Source of the DNA: Opitutaceae bacterium | Lineage (GTDB): Bacteria > Verrucomicrobiota > Verrucomicrobiia > Opitutales > Opitutaceae | Length of the DNA stretch: 64,000 bases | Direction of reading: 5' to 3' | NCBI GenBank assembly: GCA_016711225.1 | Contig: JADJTK010000012.1 | Location: forward strand, 1 to 64,000 | In this document: one piece after another, positions 1-9,021 of the stretch | How positions within the stretch are numbered: position 1 is the stretch's first letter | Layout of the letters: every line of letters starts with the position of its first letter | Notes under the pieces: generated by a model | Database searches by the model: none | The model's input: only the letters and a program-made list of their open reading frames with translations | Told to the model about the DNA's origin: nothing | Program-made: the position numbers and the translations under genes

Positions 1-113
1 TCAGGCGTTTGTCAGGGAACAAACCCCGGTCGATGTTGTGTCATAGCCCCCACCTTTCTACCACATGCGAAACACTACCATGAGCACCCCCCCGTTCACT
101 CCTCCTAGCCGCC

Positions 114-1619
114 TTGAGCGTGGCCACCGTCGCCGGTCTGCTCGTCGTCGCACCCGCCTACGCCGACTCGAAGGAAGCCAAGACCCGCGCCGTGCCTCAG
201 TTGAAGATCGATCATGCCGCCGCCAAACGCGACGCCATCGCCCCCCGCAGCTACTCGGCCGTCGTGAAAAAGGCCGCCCCCAGCGTCGTCTACGTCTTTT
301 CCACGAAAACCGTGCGCAACCCGCACCCGGAGATGATGCCGTTCTTCAACGACCCCATGTTCCGCCGCTTCTTCGGCGACCAAATGCCCGATGAGGGCGA
401 CAACCGCCGCGGCGGCCGCCAACGCCAGCGTATGCCCGAGATGAAACAGCGCGGCCTGGGCTCCGGGGTCATCATCTCGGCCGACGGCTACATTCTCACC
501 AACAACCATGTCGTGGACGGCGCCGACGAGGTGAAGATCGGCTTCGACGGCGGCAAGAAGGAGTTCGTCGCCGAGGTGATCGGGCGCGACCCGAAGACCG
601 ACCTCGCCGTGCTCAAGATCGACGCCGCCGACCTCACCCCCGCCACCCTCGGCGATAGTGACGCCCTCGAGGTCGGCGACGTGGTCCTCGCCATCGGCAA
701 CCCCTTCGGTATCGGGCAGACGGTCACTTCCGGAATCGTCAGCGCCACCGGCCGCGGCGGCCTGGGCATCGAGGAATACGAAGACTTCATCCAAACCGAC
801 GCCGCCATCAACCCCGGCAACTCCGGCGGCGCCCTCGTCGATGCCGAGGGCCGGCTCGTGGGCATCAATACCGCCATCTACAGCCGCACCGGCGGCTCGA
901 TGGGCCTGGGCTTCGCCATCCCGGCCAGCCTCGCCCGCTCGGTGATGGAACAGCTGATCACCGGCGGAAAGATCGTGCGTGGCTACATCGGGGTGGGTAT
1001 CCAGGATCTTTCGCCCGAGCTCAAGAAGGAGTTCGGCGTCGATGACGGCGGCGTGATCGTCACCGGCGTCTCGCCCGACACCGGGGCCGAGAAGGCCGGG
1101 ATCAAGCAAGGCGACGTGATCGTGAAGCTCGACGGCGAACCGATCGCCGATGGCCGCCGCCTGCGCCTCATGGTCGGCAAGCGGGCACCCGGCACCGAGG
1201 TGAAGCTCGACATCGTGCGCGACGGCAAACCGCAGACCTTCAAGGTCAAGCTCGGCACCCAGCCCGATTCGCCCATGGGCGGCAAGGATGAGCGCATCGA
1301 GAAGACCGACGACGAAGGCACTCTCAATGGCGTCGGGGTCACCGATATCACCAAGGAGACCCGTACCCAGCTCAACCTGCCCGCCGATCTCAAGGGCGCG
1401 CTCGTTACCGAGGTGGAACCCGACAGTGCCGCCGCCAAGGTTGGCCTCGCCGAGGGGGATGTGATCCTCGAGATCAATCGCCAGCCCGTCGAGAGCGCCA
1501 AGCAGGCCGTCGATCTCACCGCCAAACCCGACAGCAAACGCACGCTGTTGTTGGTGTGGCGTGATGGCGCTCGCCTCTACGTGATGGTCGACGAGACCAA
1601 GCCGGAAAAGAAAGACTGA
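114..1619 (+). CDS. degP: DegP/HtrA-family periplasmic serine protease (frame break in signal peptide)
   Basis: Envelope serine protease/chaperone that degrades misfolded exported proteins. The trypsin-like triad is visible: His132 in TNNHVVDG, Asp163 in KTDLAVLK and Ser237 in GNSGGALV. Two PDZ domains follow, at about residues 285-385 and 405-500. Numbering is from a TTG at 114, the first start in the open frame, because an in-frame TGA lies at 81. That start leaves a hydrophobic stretch ending in APAYA-D but no positive N-terminus. The ATGs at 65 and 80 are in another frame; removing one base from the C7 run at 87-93 joins them to this frame and gives a complete signal peptide (basic start, LLLAALSVATVAGLLVVAPAYA). 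The true start is therefore probably ATG 65 or 80, with a one-base insertion in the run. The protease identity is certain; the start is not. Confidence 0.93.
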   Translation: MSVATVAGLLVVAPAYADSKEAKTRAVPQLKIDHAAAKRDAIAPRSYSAVVKKAAPSVVYVFSTKTVRNPHPEMMPFFNDPMFRRFFGDQMPDEGDNRRGGRQRQRMPEMKQRGLGSGVIISADGYILTNNHVVDGADEVKIGFDGGKKEFVAEVIGRDPKTDLAVLKIDAADLTPATLGDSDALEVGDVVLAIGNPFGIGQTVTSGIVSATGRGGLGIEEYEDFIQTDAAINPGNSGGALVDAEGRLVGINTAIYSRTGGSMGLGFAIPASLARSVMEQLITGGKIVRGYIGVGIQDLSPELKKEFGVDDGGVIVTGVSPDTGAEKAGIKQGDVIVKLDGEPIADGRRLRLMVGKRAPGTEVKLDIVRDGKPQTFKVKLGTQPDSPMGGKDERIEKTDDEGTLNGVGVTDITKETRTQLNLPADLKGALVTEVEPDSAAAKVGLAEGDVILEINRQPVESAKQAVDLTAKPDSKRTLLLVWRDGARLYVMVDETKPEKKD

Positions 1620-1642
1620 GCCGGCATCCACTCCTCCACTTC

Positions 1643-1677
1643 GACCGCCGGGGCCCGCGCCTCGGCGGTCCTTTTTT
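1643..1677 (+). terminator. Rho-independent terminator after degP
   Basis: Eight-base arms gaccgccg (1643-1650) and cggcggtc (1663-1670) are followed at once by six T. It lies 23 bases after the degP stop, on the same strand. Confidence 0.85.
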
Positions 1678-1945
1678 AGACCGGTCCAAGACCTGCCCTC
1701 CGCTCGTAGCGGCGCCGCTTACGACGCCTTCCCGGCACATACCAGCGCCATCTACGAATGCACCTTACCGGGGAAGCGGCTCGGGCGGAGCCTCGCCCTC
1801 CCCCGCACAGGCCGGCGGATACCTGCCAGCCCCCCCGCGCCATCGGCCCCTTCGCCCGGGTCGGCGGAACCCTCTCGCCTGCCGGGCCACCGCGATCCCG
1901 CCCCCATTTCCGCCGAGCCCGATACGCGGGCGGTGGCGGACCACG

Positions 1946-3610
1946 CTACCACGGCCGGGCCCTGGAGACCGTGAAACGCTGGGCCGGCACCGGGGCGACG
2001 ACGAACGGCAGCGGCCCCCATTGGTCGGAATAGAAGCCGGCGCCCGAGGGAATGTGCATGACCACGATCCAGCCACCGGAGGCGATCTCGACATCGCCGG
2101 CGGGCTCGAACATCGCCGCGGGCGGGGGCGTGGCATTGCTGTTGATCTCCGGAGTCACCAGGTAGTCACCCGATGCGGCGACCACGGCCCCCTTGTCAAC
2201 CGGCCGGGCCCCGGCCGCCTCCATGTAGTATTGGAACCCCCAATGCCCCTGGAACCAAATGCCGCCCCCCCGCCCGGCGAGCTGTTCGTGGACCACGCGC
2301 GCGGCGGTGCGGGCGTCGCCGGCCAGCGTGGCGTCGGCCTGCACGACCGCGGCGGCGGCGATGGCGGCGGGCAGGAGCGGCCACCAGCGTAGCCAGGTGG
2401 CGGCGCCGGGCTGCGGGGCCCGCCGCGCCAGCCGGCGCACCACCAAAATCCCGACAACGGGAGCAAGCGGCAGCAGCGTGCGCCCAGAGATCGTCCAGTT
2501 CAGCACGACCGCAAAGAACAGCGTGCCGCCGACCCACAACGCCAACAGCCAGGCGTCGGCATCGCGGTTGGTCCGCAGATCGTCAAGGACGAGCGCCAGC
2601 ACGGACAGACCGCCGAGCACGAAGAGCGCGACCTGCACGACCAAGCCCCACCGCGTCGTGGTGCCAACTTGGAGCGGCGTAACGCCCAGCGCGTCCGCCT
2701 GCGCGAGCGCGCCGACGAGCACGGCGCCGACCAGGCCCCCGATGGCGAGCCCGCGCCGGGACCAAAGGCACGGGGCAAACGTCAAGACGGGCAGCAGGCA
2801 GCCGCCGGTGAAGGACAAAACGATCAGCGCGCGTTGCCAGGCGGTGCCGGGCCTCGCGACAATCTGGGTATAGTGGCCGGCCGCGCCCAACATGCCGTGG
2901 CCGTAGCGCCACGCAGTGGCCCATTCGTAGGCGAGCAGCGTCGCCACCGGCAGCAGCAGCCAGAGCAGTTTCCAGCTGGGCCGGCGTTCCCGGATCAGCG
3001 TGTAGGCCAGGAGCAGCGGCAGCAGGGCCGCGCCGAAGTACTTGGTGAGAAGGGCGAGGGAGATCAGCACGGCGGACGCGGCGTACCAACGGACGGCGCC
3101 GCGCTCGAGGGCGCGCAGCCAGCATTCGACCGCCCAGAGCCAGAGGGCGAACATGGGGACGTCGCTCATCAGGGTCGTGGCGGAGACCCAGAATACGGGT
3201 GACACGAGCGTTAGGCAGGCCGCCAGCGCCGGTTGGTCACAGAATCGGCGGGCCAGAGCGTAAGTGCCGAGCACCGCCGCTAGGGCCGGCAGCAGGAACG
3301 CGAGATGCAGGGCGATCTCGCTCCAGCCGAAGAGTCCGCCCACGCCGGCGAGGAAGTAGGAGACTCCGGGTGGATTTTGCGTCACGTCCGCGAGCGGCAT
3401 GACGGTGTCGTACCAATTGATATCGGTGCCGAATGGATCGGCCGGGTGCTCCAGGATCTGGCGCGCCGAGCGAAGGTAGAGATAGTCATCGATATGGACG
3501 GCCTTGCGGACAAAGGGGCCGAGGCAGAGGAAAGTGGCGAGAATCAGCCAGACGGCGGGATGTCGGAACCACGTGGGCACAGCGGAGGCGGGCTTGGATG
3601 AGGCGGGCAT
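1946..3610 (-). CDS. Polytopic membrane glycosyltransferase, GT39/ArnT-like
   Basis: A 554-residue integral membrane protein with about ten or more hydrophobic segments. Residues 30-50 form an extracytoplasmic loop with an acidic pair (HIDDYLYLRSA), as in the first loop of dolichyl-phosphate-mannose/ArnT-type (GT39, PMT) transferases, which use polyprenyl-phosphate sugars. A soluble C-terminal part (about 440-554) follows the last helix. No neighbouring gene gives the acceptor, so lipid, protein or polysaccharide glycosylation are all possible. The start is ATG with a short charged tail (MPASSKPASAVPTWF) before the first helix. The gene stands alone, convergent with degP; the roughly 270 bases between the degP terminator and its stop hold no gene I can support. 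Family assignment is by loop motif and topology only. Confidence 0.72.
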   Translation of the reverse strand: MPASSKPASAVPTWFRHPAVWLILATFLCLGPFVRKAVHIDDYLYLRSARQILEHPADPFGTDINWYDTVMPLADVTQNPPGVSYFLAGVGGLFGWSEIALHLAFLLPALAAVLGTYALARRFCDQPALAACLTLVSPVFWVSATTLMSDVPMFALWLWAVECWLRALERGAVRWYAASAVLISLALLTKYFGAALLPLLLAYTLIRERRPSWKLLWLLLPVATLLAYEWATAWRYGHGMLGAAGHYTQIVARPGTAWQRALIVLSFTGGCLLPVLTFAPCLWSRRGLAIGGLVGAVLVGALAQADALGVTPLQVGTTTRWGLVVQVALFVLGGLSVLALVLDDLRTNRDADAWLLALWVGGTLFFAVVLNWTISGRTLLPLAPVVGILVVRRLARRAPQPGAATWLRWWPLLPAAIAAAAVVQADATLAGDARTAARVVHEQLAGRGGGIWFQGHWGFQYYMEAAGARPVDKGAVVAASGDYLVTPEINSNATPPPAAMFEPAGDVEIASGGWIVVMHIPSGAGFYSDQWGPLPFVVAPVPAQRFTVSRARPW

Positions 3611-3821
3611 GGAGCTGAGAGCCGAGCGTGGGCCCCGCCCCAGGAGGACGCAATTCCCTGTCCCGACCGCGACATCGTTTTGCGTCTGCTATCCCGTCGC
3701 CTTTCCCGAGCCCGCCGGCACGGGCTAAAGCCGCGGGCCACGTGGCCTGCTGGTTCAGCACAGGCGGACAAATACAGGCAGCCGTACTCCCTCCGATGCG
3801 GTTTCGCCCACGCCATGCGCC

Positions 3822-3857
3822 CAAAACAAAGCCCGCGGCCACGAGGGGTCCGCGGGC
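3822..3857 (-). terminator. Terminator of the KDPG aldolase gene
   Basis: Read on the minus strand, arms gcccgcgg (3850-3857) and ccgcgggc (3831-3838) are followed by a T-rich tail (TTTGTTTTG). It lies about 30 bases after the aldolase stop. Confidence 0.7.
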
Positions 3858-3884
3858 GGAAAAGACAGAGAGCTCGGAATCGGC

Positions 3885-4529
3885 TTATTTCGTGCCGGCA
3901 GCCTTCACCGCGGCCACAAACTGCGCCGCCCGGGCCGTGATCGCGGCCCAGTTCTTCTCCTTGAGCGCCTTGCCATCGACCAGCGCCGAACCCGCCGCCG
4001 TGGCGAAAGCTCCGGCCTTGAGGAAGTCGCCAATGGTCTCCGGCGTGACGCCGCCGGTCGGCAGAAACTCGATCTGCGGGAACGGCCCCTTGACCGACTT
4101 GATGTAGTTGGGGCCAAAGAACTCGGCCGGGAAGATCTTCACCACGTCGGCCCCGGCTTCCCAGGCCGCGATGATCTCGGTGGGCGTGAGCGCCCCGACC
4201 AGGACCGGCACCGAGTAGCGGCGGCAGCAGGAGATCACCTCCGGGCGCAGCGCCGGTGTAACAATGAACCGAGCACCGGCGAGGATGCCGGCCCGGGCCG
4301 TCTCGACGTCAAGCACGGTGCCGAGACCAAAGAGGAACTCGGGCATTTCGGCGCTGGCGCGCTCGAGCATCTTGAGCGCACCGGGCGTGGTCATGGTGAG
4401 CTCGATGGCGGTGAGCCCGCCAGCGGCGAGCGCCTTGGCGCAATCAAGCAGGCCGTCCGCACTGTCGGTGCGGATGATGGCGACAACCTTCTCGGCCTTC
4501 AGTTTGGCAAGTACGGCTTCTTTTTTCAT
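3885..4529 (-). CDS. eda: 2-keto-3-deoxy-6-phosphogluconate (KDPG/KHG) aldolase
   Basis: Class I aldolase that splits KDPG into pyruvate and glyceraldehyde 3-phosphate, the last step of glucuronate and Entner-Doudoroff catabolism. It is 214 residues from ATG 4529, the usual family length. The Schiff-base lysine is Lys131 (GADVVKIFPAEFFGP), matching Lys133 of the E. coli enzyme; Glu43 (AIELTM) and the phosphate-binding GGVTPE are present. A longer open frame extends upstream to 4628 but the extra 33 residues are unlike the family. The GH115 alpha-glucuronidase gene ends 156 bases upstream on the same strand, so the two probably serve one route: glucuronic acid is released from xylan, converted to KDPG, then cleaved here. 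Co-transcription is likely but unproven, since no terminator is seen between them. Confidence 0.93.
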   Translation of the reverse strand: MKKEAVLAKLKAEKVVAIIRTDSADGLLDCAKALAAGGLTAIELTMTTPGALKMLERASAEMPEFLFGLGTVLDVETARAGILAGARFIVTPALRPEVISCCRRYSVPVLVGALTPTEIIAAWEAGADVVKIFPAEFFGPNYIKSVKGPFPQIEFLPTGGVTPETIGDFLKAGAFATAAGSALVDGKALKEKNWAAITARAAQFVAAVKAAGTK

Positions 4530-4685
4530 GGAAGAACGTACGATAGTGGGCGCCCCCGCCGAGGACACAATCGCCGATGCGGTGGACGGAGACCGGACGG
4601 TACGAACCCCCGCCCCACCGGGCGTCATCTCGCAGGCACGGAGGCCTGCGCCACTCCGCGGAGAATCCGCCCCACCCTCGCCCGT

Positions 4686-7613
4686 TCACTTCGCCGCGGC
4701 AGTCGGGCTCTCGATCGGGCCCAGATAGCTCGAGCGCACCCCGGGGGCCTTCGCCGTGCCGGTGTCGATCACGATGCGTTGCACCACAACTCCGGGAGTG
4801 ATCGCCCACACTTTCAGGGTGTGGCGCCCGGCGCGGCCAAGCTGGAGCGTCGAGGTCACTCGGCGCACGCCTTCGGCCACCGCCGTGCCCCACGGTTCCC
4901 ACGCGTTCGGATTGGTGGCGATCTTCACGGCCTGCGGCGGCTCATCGTCGAGCGACACCGCAAAGCGCAACGGGCTCTCGGGCTGGAAATCGAGCGAGGG
5001 AGCCACCGAGAACTCCACCTTGGCGGCACCCGCCGAGAAGGTGTACAGGTCGTACTCGAGGCGGGGCGACTCACCGCCGGGCACGAGGTCCGCCGCCAGC
5101 ACCGGAGCAATGGTGACACCGCCGAGCGCGCGCCCATGGTCGGGCAACACATGCCATGTCGTCCCCTTGCCACCAATGGCACGGGTGAAGTGCGGGGCCT
5201 CCATGGCCACATGCCCGTCGAGTTCGACAAAGCCGGCAAAGGAACCGGGCCGCAACTCGGCCGGATTCACGATCGGCACGGCCACGGTGAACGCCTCCCC
5301 GCCAGTGGTGGTGAGGGTGACCTTCGCGCTGGTGGCGCCCACCGGCACTGCGGCCCAGTCGGCGCTGATCGTCAGGCGCGTGGTCTCCTTTACCTCGCCG
5401 GCAGCGGGTGAAACCTTGAGCCACGGCTGATCCGCGGTGGCGGTGAAGGTGTAGGCGGTGTCGCCGCGATTGAAGAGCTCGACCCAGCGCGAGGGCTGCG
5501 CGTAGACGTCGATCGGCGGCACGGTGGGCGCGGGCGCGCCCCACACGGGCCAGCCGGTGTCGCGGCCTTCGACGGCGAGCGCAGCGATGGCGCCCTTGTT
5601 CACGCGCAACTCGGAGATGGCGGGCATCACCTCGGCGGGTGGCTGTTGCCAGTAGGTGTAACCAAATTTCACCTGGTCCATCTGGTGGTTCCATTTGCCA
5701 CCGTTGAGCGCGTGGAAACGCTCGACCAGGGCGGCGTCCGCAGCGAAGAGGCGGCGCACGCGGGCGGCCTCGGCGTTGGTATTGGTCCGGCCCTGCACCG
5801 CGTAGAGCTTGTTGAGGCCGGCCGCGACGTAGAGCTCCTGCAGATTGGCGCAGGCCTGGATCGGATAGAGCACGAGTTGAAAGAAGGCGGCGCGGGCGGC
5901 GGCGGGCAGCGCCGCTTCCATTTTCTCGGCACGGGCGACAAGATCCGCCCACTCGGCCAGCACGCGCTCGGACTCGCGGTAGTTCACCAAGCTGAGGGTG
6001 TCGGGCGTGATCATCTCGGGCTTCCGACGGCTGTTGAGCTTGGTGTAGCCATTGACCAGGGCGGCAACCTCGGTGGCGTGCGCCGGGCCGAACTCGCGCG
6101 CAGCCCACTGGGCGGAATACTCGCCGATGCGCTCGTAGGGCCACTTCGCCGGGTCCCAGGCGAGGCTGAGGAAATACTCGATGGGAAACTCCATCGGCTT
6201 GAGGTCGCCCACGTTGACGATCCAGATGCGGGTGGCGTCGTGCTGCCACGCCAGGTTCATCTGCTCCCAGATCTTGGTGATCGGGACGGTGTTCAGCCAC
6301 TTGTAGTTGCGGGGGCCGCCCACGTAGTCGAAATGGTAGTAGACGCCGGCCCCGCCCGCGCGCTGGCGCTCGGCCGCGGTGGGCAGGCGGCGGATGTTGC
6401 CCCAGTTGTCGTCGCACCAGAGCAGAGTGACGTCGTCGGGCACCCGCATGCCGCGCTCGTAGTAGTCCTGCACCTCCTTGTAGAGGGCCCAGACCTGCGG
6501 GACCTTCGTCACGTCGGGGTTGACCTCCTTGGCGAGGATCGCGCGCTGATCGGCGACGATCTTCTCGAGGAGGGCGACGTTGGACTCCTCGGACATAGGC
6601 TCGTCGCCGTCACCGCGCATCGCGAGGGTGATGATGCTTTCGAAATCGCGGTTGCGGCGCACGCCGTCGGCCCAGAAATCGGAGAGCACCTTGGCGTTCT
6701 TCGAGTAGTCCCAGTGGCCGCTGCCATGGCGCGCCCATTCCTGCTGGGCGCGCAGCATCGGCTCGTGGTGCGAGGTGCTCATGACGATGCCGTATTCGTC
6801 GGCCAGGCGCGGGCTCGCGGGATCGTCCTCGTTGAACGCGTTGTTCCACATCGCCGGCCAGAGGAAGTTGCCGCGCAGGCGCAGGATGAGCTCGAAGACA
6901 TGTGCGTACAGCTTGCTGTTGATCCCGCCGAACTTCTCGCGGGACCAGTTGGCGAGGGCGGGGGCCTCGTCGTTGAGGAAGATGCCGCGGTACTTCACGG
7001 TCGGGCCGTCTTCTACCAGGCGCACGGGCTTCACACTAACGGTATCGCGGTGCGTCGTGGGCACATCGGCCCACCAATACCAGGGCGACACGCCGATCTG
7101 TTCGGAGAGTTCGTAAACGCCATAGATCGTCCCGCGCTTGTCGCTGCCGGCGATGACCAGGGCTCGCTCGATGCCGGGCAGGGGCTGATCGATCGTCTCG
7201 ATCTGATACGCTTCCCAGCGGCCCGCGATCCCGGCGAGGTCGAGTTTGCCGGCCTTGGCGAGACCGTCGATCAGCGCGCTCTTGCCCACAGTGCCGACGA
7301 TCACTGCGAAGCGTACGCCTTTGGGCGCTGCGGGGTTAACCACAGGCTTCACGGCGCCCACGCGCTCGACGTCGGCCTGCAAGTCGGCCACGGCCCGCTG
7401 GACACCAGGCCAATCGGCGACGTCGACCAGTACCGGGGCAGCCACCCCGCCAGCAATCAGGGCAGAGGCGGTCGGGGCCTGCTCGAAAGCGACAAATCGC
7501 TCCTGGCCCAAGGCCCAAGCCAGAGTGGGCAGCACCAGCACAGCGCTTAGCAGCAACGCCCGGCCAGATCTTCCGGGGCGACGTAGGGAGAGGGAATCAG
7601 GGGAGGAGTTCAT
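4686..7613 (-). CDS. Secreted GH115 xylan alpha-glucuronidase
   Basis: Glycoside hydrolase family 115 enzymes remove (4-O-methyl-)glucuronic acid side chains from xylan. The 975-residue length and the family blocks fit: SPWYWWADVP, MSTSHHEPMLRAQQEW, LLWCDDNWGNIRRLP and YYHFDYVGGPRNYKWLNT. The start chosen is ATG 7613, which gives a signal peptide (basic LRRPGRSGR, then ALLLSAVLVLPTLAWALG). The open frame extends 34 codons further upstream, but that stretch would put the signal peptide inside the protein. The last 200 or so residues are the usual beta-sandwich tail. It is divergent from a LacI-family regulator at 7864, with a perfect palindrome between them, so repression relieved by a glucuronate-derived ligand is a reasonable inference. 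Confidence 0.92.
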   Translation of the reverse strand: MNSSPDSLSLRRPGRSGRALLLSAVLVLPTLAWALGQERFVAFEQAPTASALIAGGVAAPVLVDVADWPGVQRAVADLQADVERVGAVKPVVNPAAPKGVRFAVIVGTVGKSALIDGLAKAGKLDLAGIAGRWEAYQIETIDQPLPGIERALVIAGSDKRGTIYGVYELSEQIGVSPWYWWADVPTTHRDTVSVKPVRLVEDGPTVKYRGIFLNDEAPALANWSREKFGGINSKLYAHVFELILRLRGNFLWPAMWNNAFNEDDPASPRLADEYGIVMSTSHHEPMLRAQQEWARHGSGHWDYSKNAKVLSDFWADGVRRNRDFESIITLAMRGDGDEPMSEESNVALLEKIVADQRAILAKEVNPDVTKVPQVWALYKEVQDYYERGMRVPDDVTLLWCDDNWGNIRRLPTAAERQRAGGAGVYYHFDYVGGPRNYKWLNTVPITKIWEQMNLAWQHDATRIWIVNVGDLKPMEFPIEYFLSLAWDPAKWPYERIGEYSAQWAAREFGPAHATEVAALVNGYTKLNSRRKPEMITPDTLSLVNYRESERVLAEWADLVARAEKMEAALPAAARAAFFQLVLYPIQACANLQELYVAAGLNKLYAVQGRTNTNAEAARVRRLFAADAALVERFHALNGGKWNHQMDQVKFGYTYWQQPPAEVMPAISELRVNKGAIAALAVEGRDTGWPVWGAPAPTVPPIDVYAQPSRWVELFNRGDTAYTFTATADQPWLKVSPAAGEVKETTRLTISADWAAVPVGATSAKVTLTTTGGEAFTVAVPIVNPAELRPGSFAGFVELDGHVAMEAPHFTRAIGGKGTTWHVLPDHGRALGGVTIAPVLAADLVPGGESPRLEYDLYTFSAGAAKVEFSVAPSLDFQPESPLRFAVSLDDEPPQAVKIATNPNAWEPWGTAVAEGVRRVTSTLQLGRAGRHTLKVWAITPGVVVQRIVIDTGTAKAPGVRSSYLGPIESPTAAAK

Positions 7614-7760
7614 TTCGGGTAGTCTACAGCTCTGAACGTTCGGCTCTCGGGCGAAGAAATTGAGGCCCGCGGTGGCCCCGAGGTTGGGGAAGGCGAACAA
7701 GAGGGGACGGCGCAACTAGGGTCAATCCGGGCTCGGCGGATTTCACCGATCGCAAACGGC

Positions 7761-7780
7761 CAGCGCGAGCCCTCGCGCTG
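7761..7780. promoter_or_regulatory. Perfect 20-bp palindrome, candidate LacI-family operator
   Basis: Arms cagcgcgag and ctcgcgctg are separated by two bases, between the divergent GH115 and LacI-type regulator genes. Length and placement suit a LacI dimer. No binding data; inference from symmetry and position. Confidence 0.55.
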
Positions 7781-7783
7781 GGG

Positions 7784-7862
7784 ACGTTGACCGCCCCGAC
7801 AATGCCTGGGGATTCTCCCCCTGCGTCCTTGCCTCCAGCGGCCCCGCTAGTAAACGTTGACC
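7784..7862. repeat. Direct repeat acgttgacc, two copies 70 bp apart
   Basis: The nonamer acgttgacc occurs at 7784-7792 and 7854-7862; the second copy lies directly before the regulator ATG at 7864. The spacing is close to seven helical turns. It could be a second operator type; chance is possible in a short motif. Confidence 0.35.
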
Positions 7863-7863
7863 C

Positions 7864-8904
7864 ATGAGCCTGCGCCGCATCGCCGCTGCCCTCGACCTCT
7901 CTCCTTCCGCTGTCTCGCTCGCCTTGCGCAACAGCCCCAAAATCCCCTTGGAAACGCGTAATCGGGTGACCGCAGAGGCTGCACGGATCGGCTACCGCCC
8001 CAACGCCAAGCTCAAGGAACTAATGAGTCAGTTGCGCCACAGCGGCGTCGCGGCCAAGGAGTCGTGCTTCGGCGTGATCTCCTTCTACGATACCCCCCGG
8101 CCCTGGGAACGTTCCAAGCACCTCACTCGCGTCTTCGAAAGCATGCGCTGCCGCGCCGACGAACTGGGCTACCGGTTGGAACCGCTCTGGCTCAAGGCTC
8201 CGGGCATGACCCTCGCCCGCTTTCGCACCATCCTCGACACGCGCGGCATCCAAGGAATGCTCTGCTTTGGCAGTCCGGACCTGGGCGAGCATTTTCCGGC
8301 AGATCTCGACCATTACGCCATCGTCACCCAGGGGCTGAGTATCGCCACTCCCCTGAACCGAGTGACCAGTCATTTCTACAACGACCTCACCGCCGCCCTC
8401 AACAAGGTCCACGCCCTCGGCTACCGGCGCCCCGGCCTGGTGCTGGGCTACTACGAGGAGCAGCGCAGCGCCCACGCGTACTCCAGCGCCTACCTTGGCT
8501 GGTGCGAGCACACCTTCGGCAACCCCTCGCTCGTCCCGGTACTACGGACCAACCGGGTCGAGGAGGCGCCGCTGCTGCGCTGGCTCAAGACGCACAAACC
8601 CGACGTCGTACTCTTCGTGCATCTCTACGACGTGTTGGGCGAGTTGCAGGCCTTGCTCAAGCGCAACGGTATCCGCGCGCCCGAAGACCTCGGAGTGGTG
8701 GCTGTCAGCCAGATCCTCGAGGGAACCCCGTTCACCGGCATGGAGCAAAACCAGAAGCTGATGGGCACCTGGGCGGTGGAACTGCTGGTTGCTCGTATCC
8801 TCAACCAAGACTTCGGGATCCCCACCAACCCGCGCATCGAAATGATCGAAAGCCGGTGGGTTCCGGGCAAGACCCTGCGCAGCGTCCCCAAGCGCCCGGA
8901 GTGA
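7864..8904 (+). CDS. LacI-family transcriptional regulator
   Basis: A 346-residue repressor-type regulator. Residues 1-50 are a LacI helix-turn-helix plus hinge (SLRRIAAALDLSPSAVSLALRNS ending in the hallmark RIGYRPNAKL). The remainder is a periplasmic-binding-protein-like ligand domain, seen in GVISFYDTP, GVVAVSQILEGTPFTGMEQN and a C-terminal TNPRIEMIESRWVPGKT. It is divergent from the GH115 gene, which it probably controls, and perhaps through that the KDPG aldolase. The ligand is unknown; a uronic acid or aldotetraouronic acid is an inference from the target. ATG 7864 begins right at the HTH, as is usual for the family. Confidence 0.92.
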   Translation: MSLRRIAAALDLSPSAVSLALRNSPKIPLETRNRVTAEAARIGYRPNAKLKELMSQLRHSGVAAKESCFGVISFYDTPRPWERSKHLTRVFESMRCRADELGYRLEPLWLKAPGMTLARFRTILDTRGIQGMLCFGSPDLGEHFPADLDHYAIVTQGLSIATPLNRVTSHFYNDLTAALNKVHALGYRRPGLVLGYYEEQRSAHAYSSAYLGWCEHTFGNPSLVPVLRTNRVEEAPLLRWLKTHKPDVVLFVHLYDVLGELQALLKRNGIRAPEDLGVVAVSQILEGTPFTGMEQNQKLMGTWAVELLVARILNQDFGIPTNPRIEMIESRWVPGKTLRSVPKRPE

Positions 8905-9021
8905 ACCGGGCCACGTCGCGCCGCAAACCCCGGTTATGGTCGGCACTCCCGCGTTGTCGGCGCCGGGGCCCACGCCGGTCGGCCCGAAGGCAAGGCCGCC
9001 GAGCCGAGGCCCAAACACGGC

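Noticed and set aside
105..1631. Long minus-strand open frame opposite degP
   Set aside because: It mirrors the degP codons; GC-rich third positions keep the opposite frame open, and the translation is low-complexity with no family pattern.
1705..1725. cgtagcggcgccgcttacg as another family A hairpin
   Set aside because: It shares the leader cgtagc, but the arms are a simple GC palindrome without the gcc loop; too weak to list.
5646..7550. 634-codon plus-strand open frame opposite GH115
   Set aside because: Shadow of the GH115 gene: Val/Gly/Asp/Leu-rich translation without motifs, while the minus strand has clear GH115 blocks.
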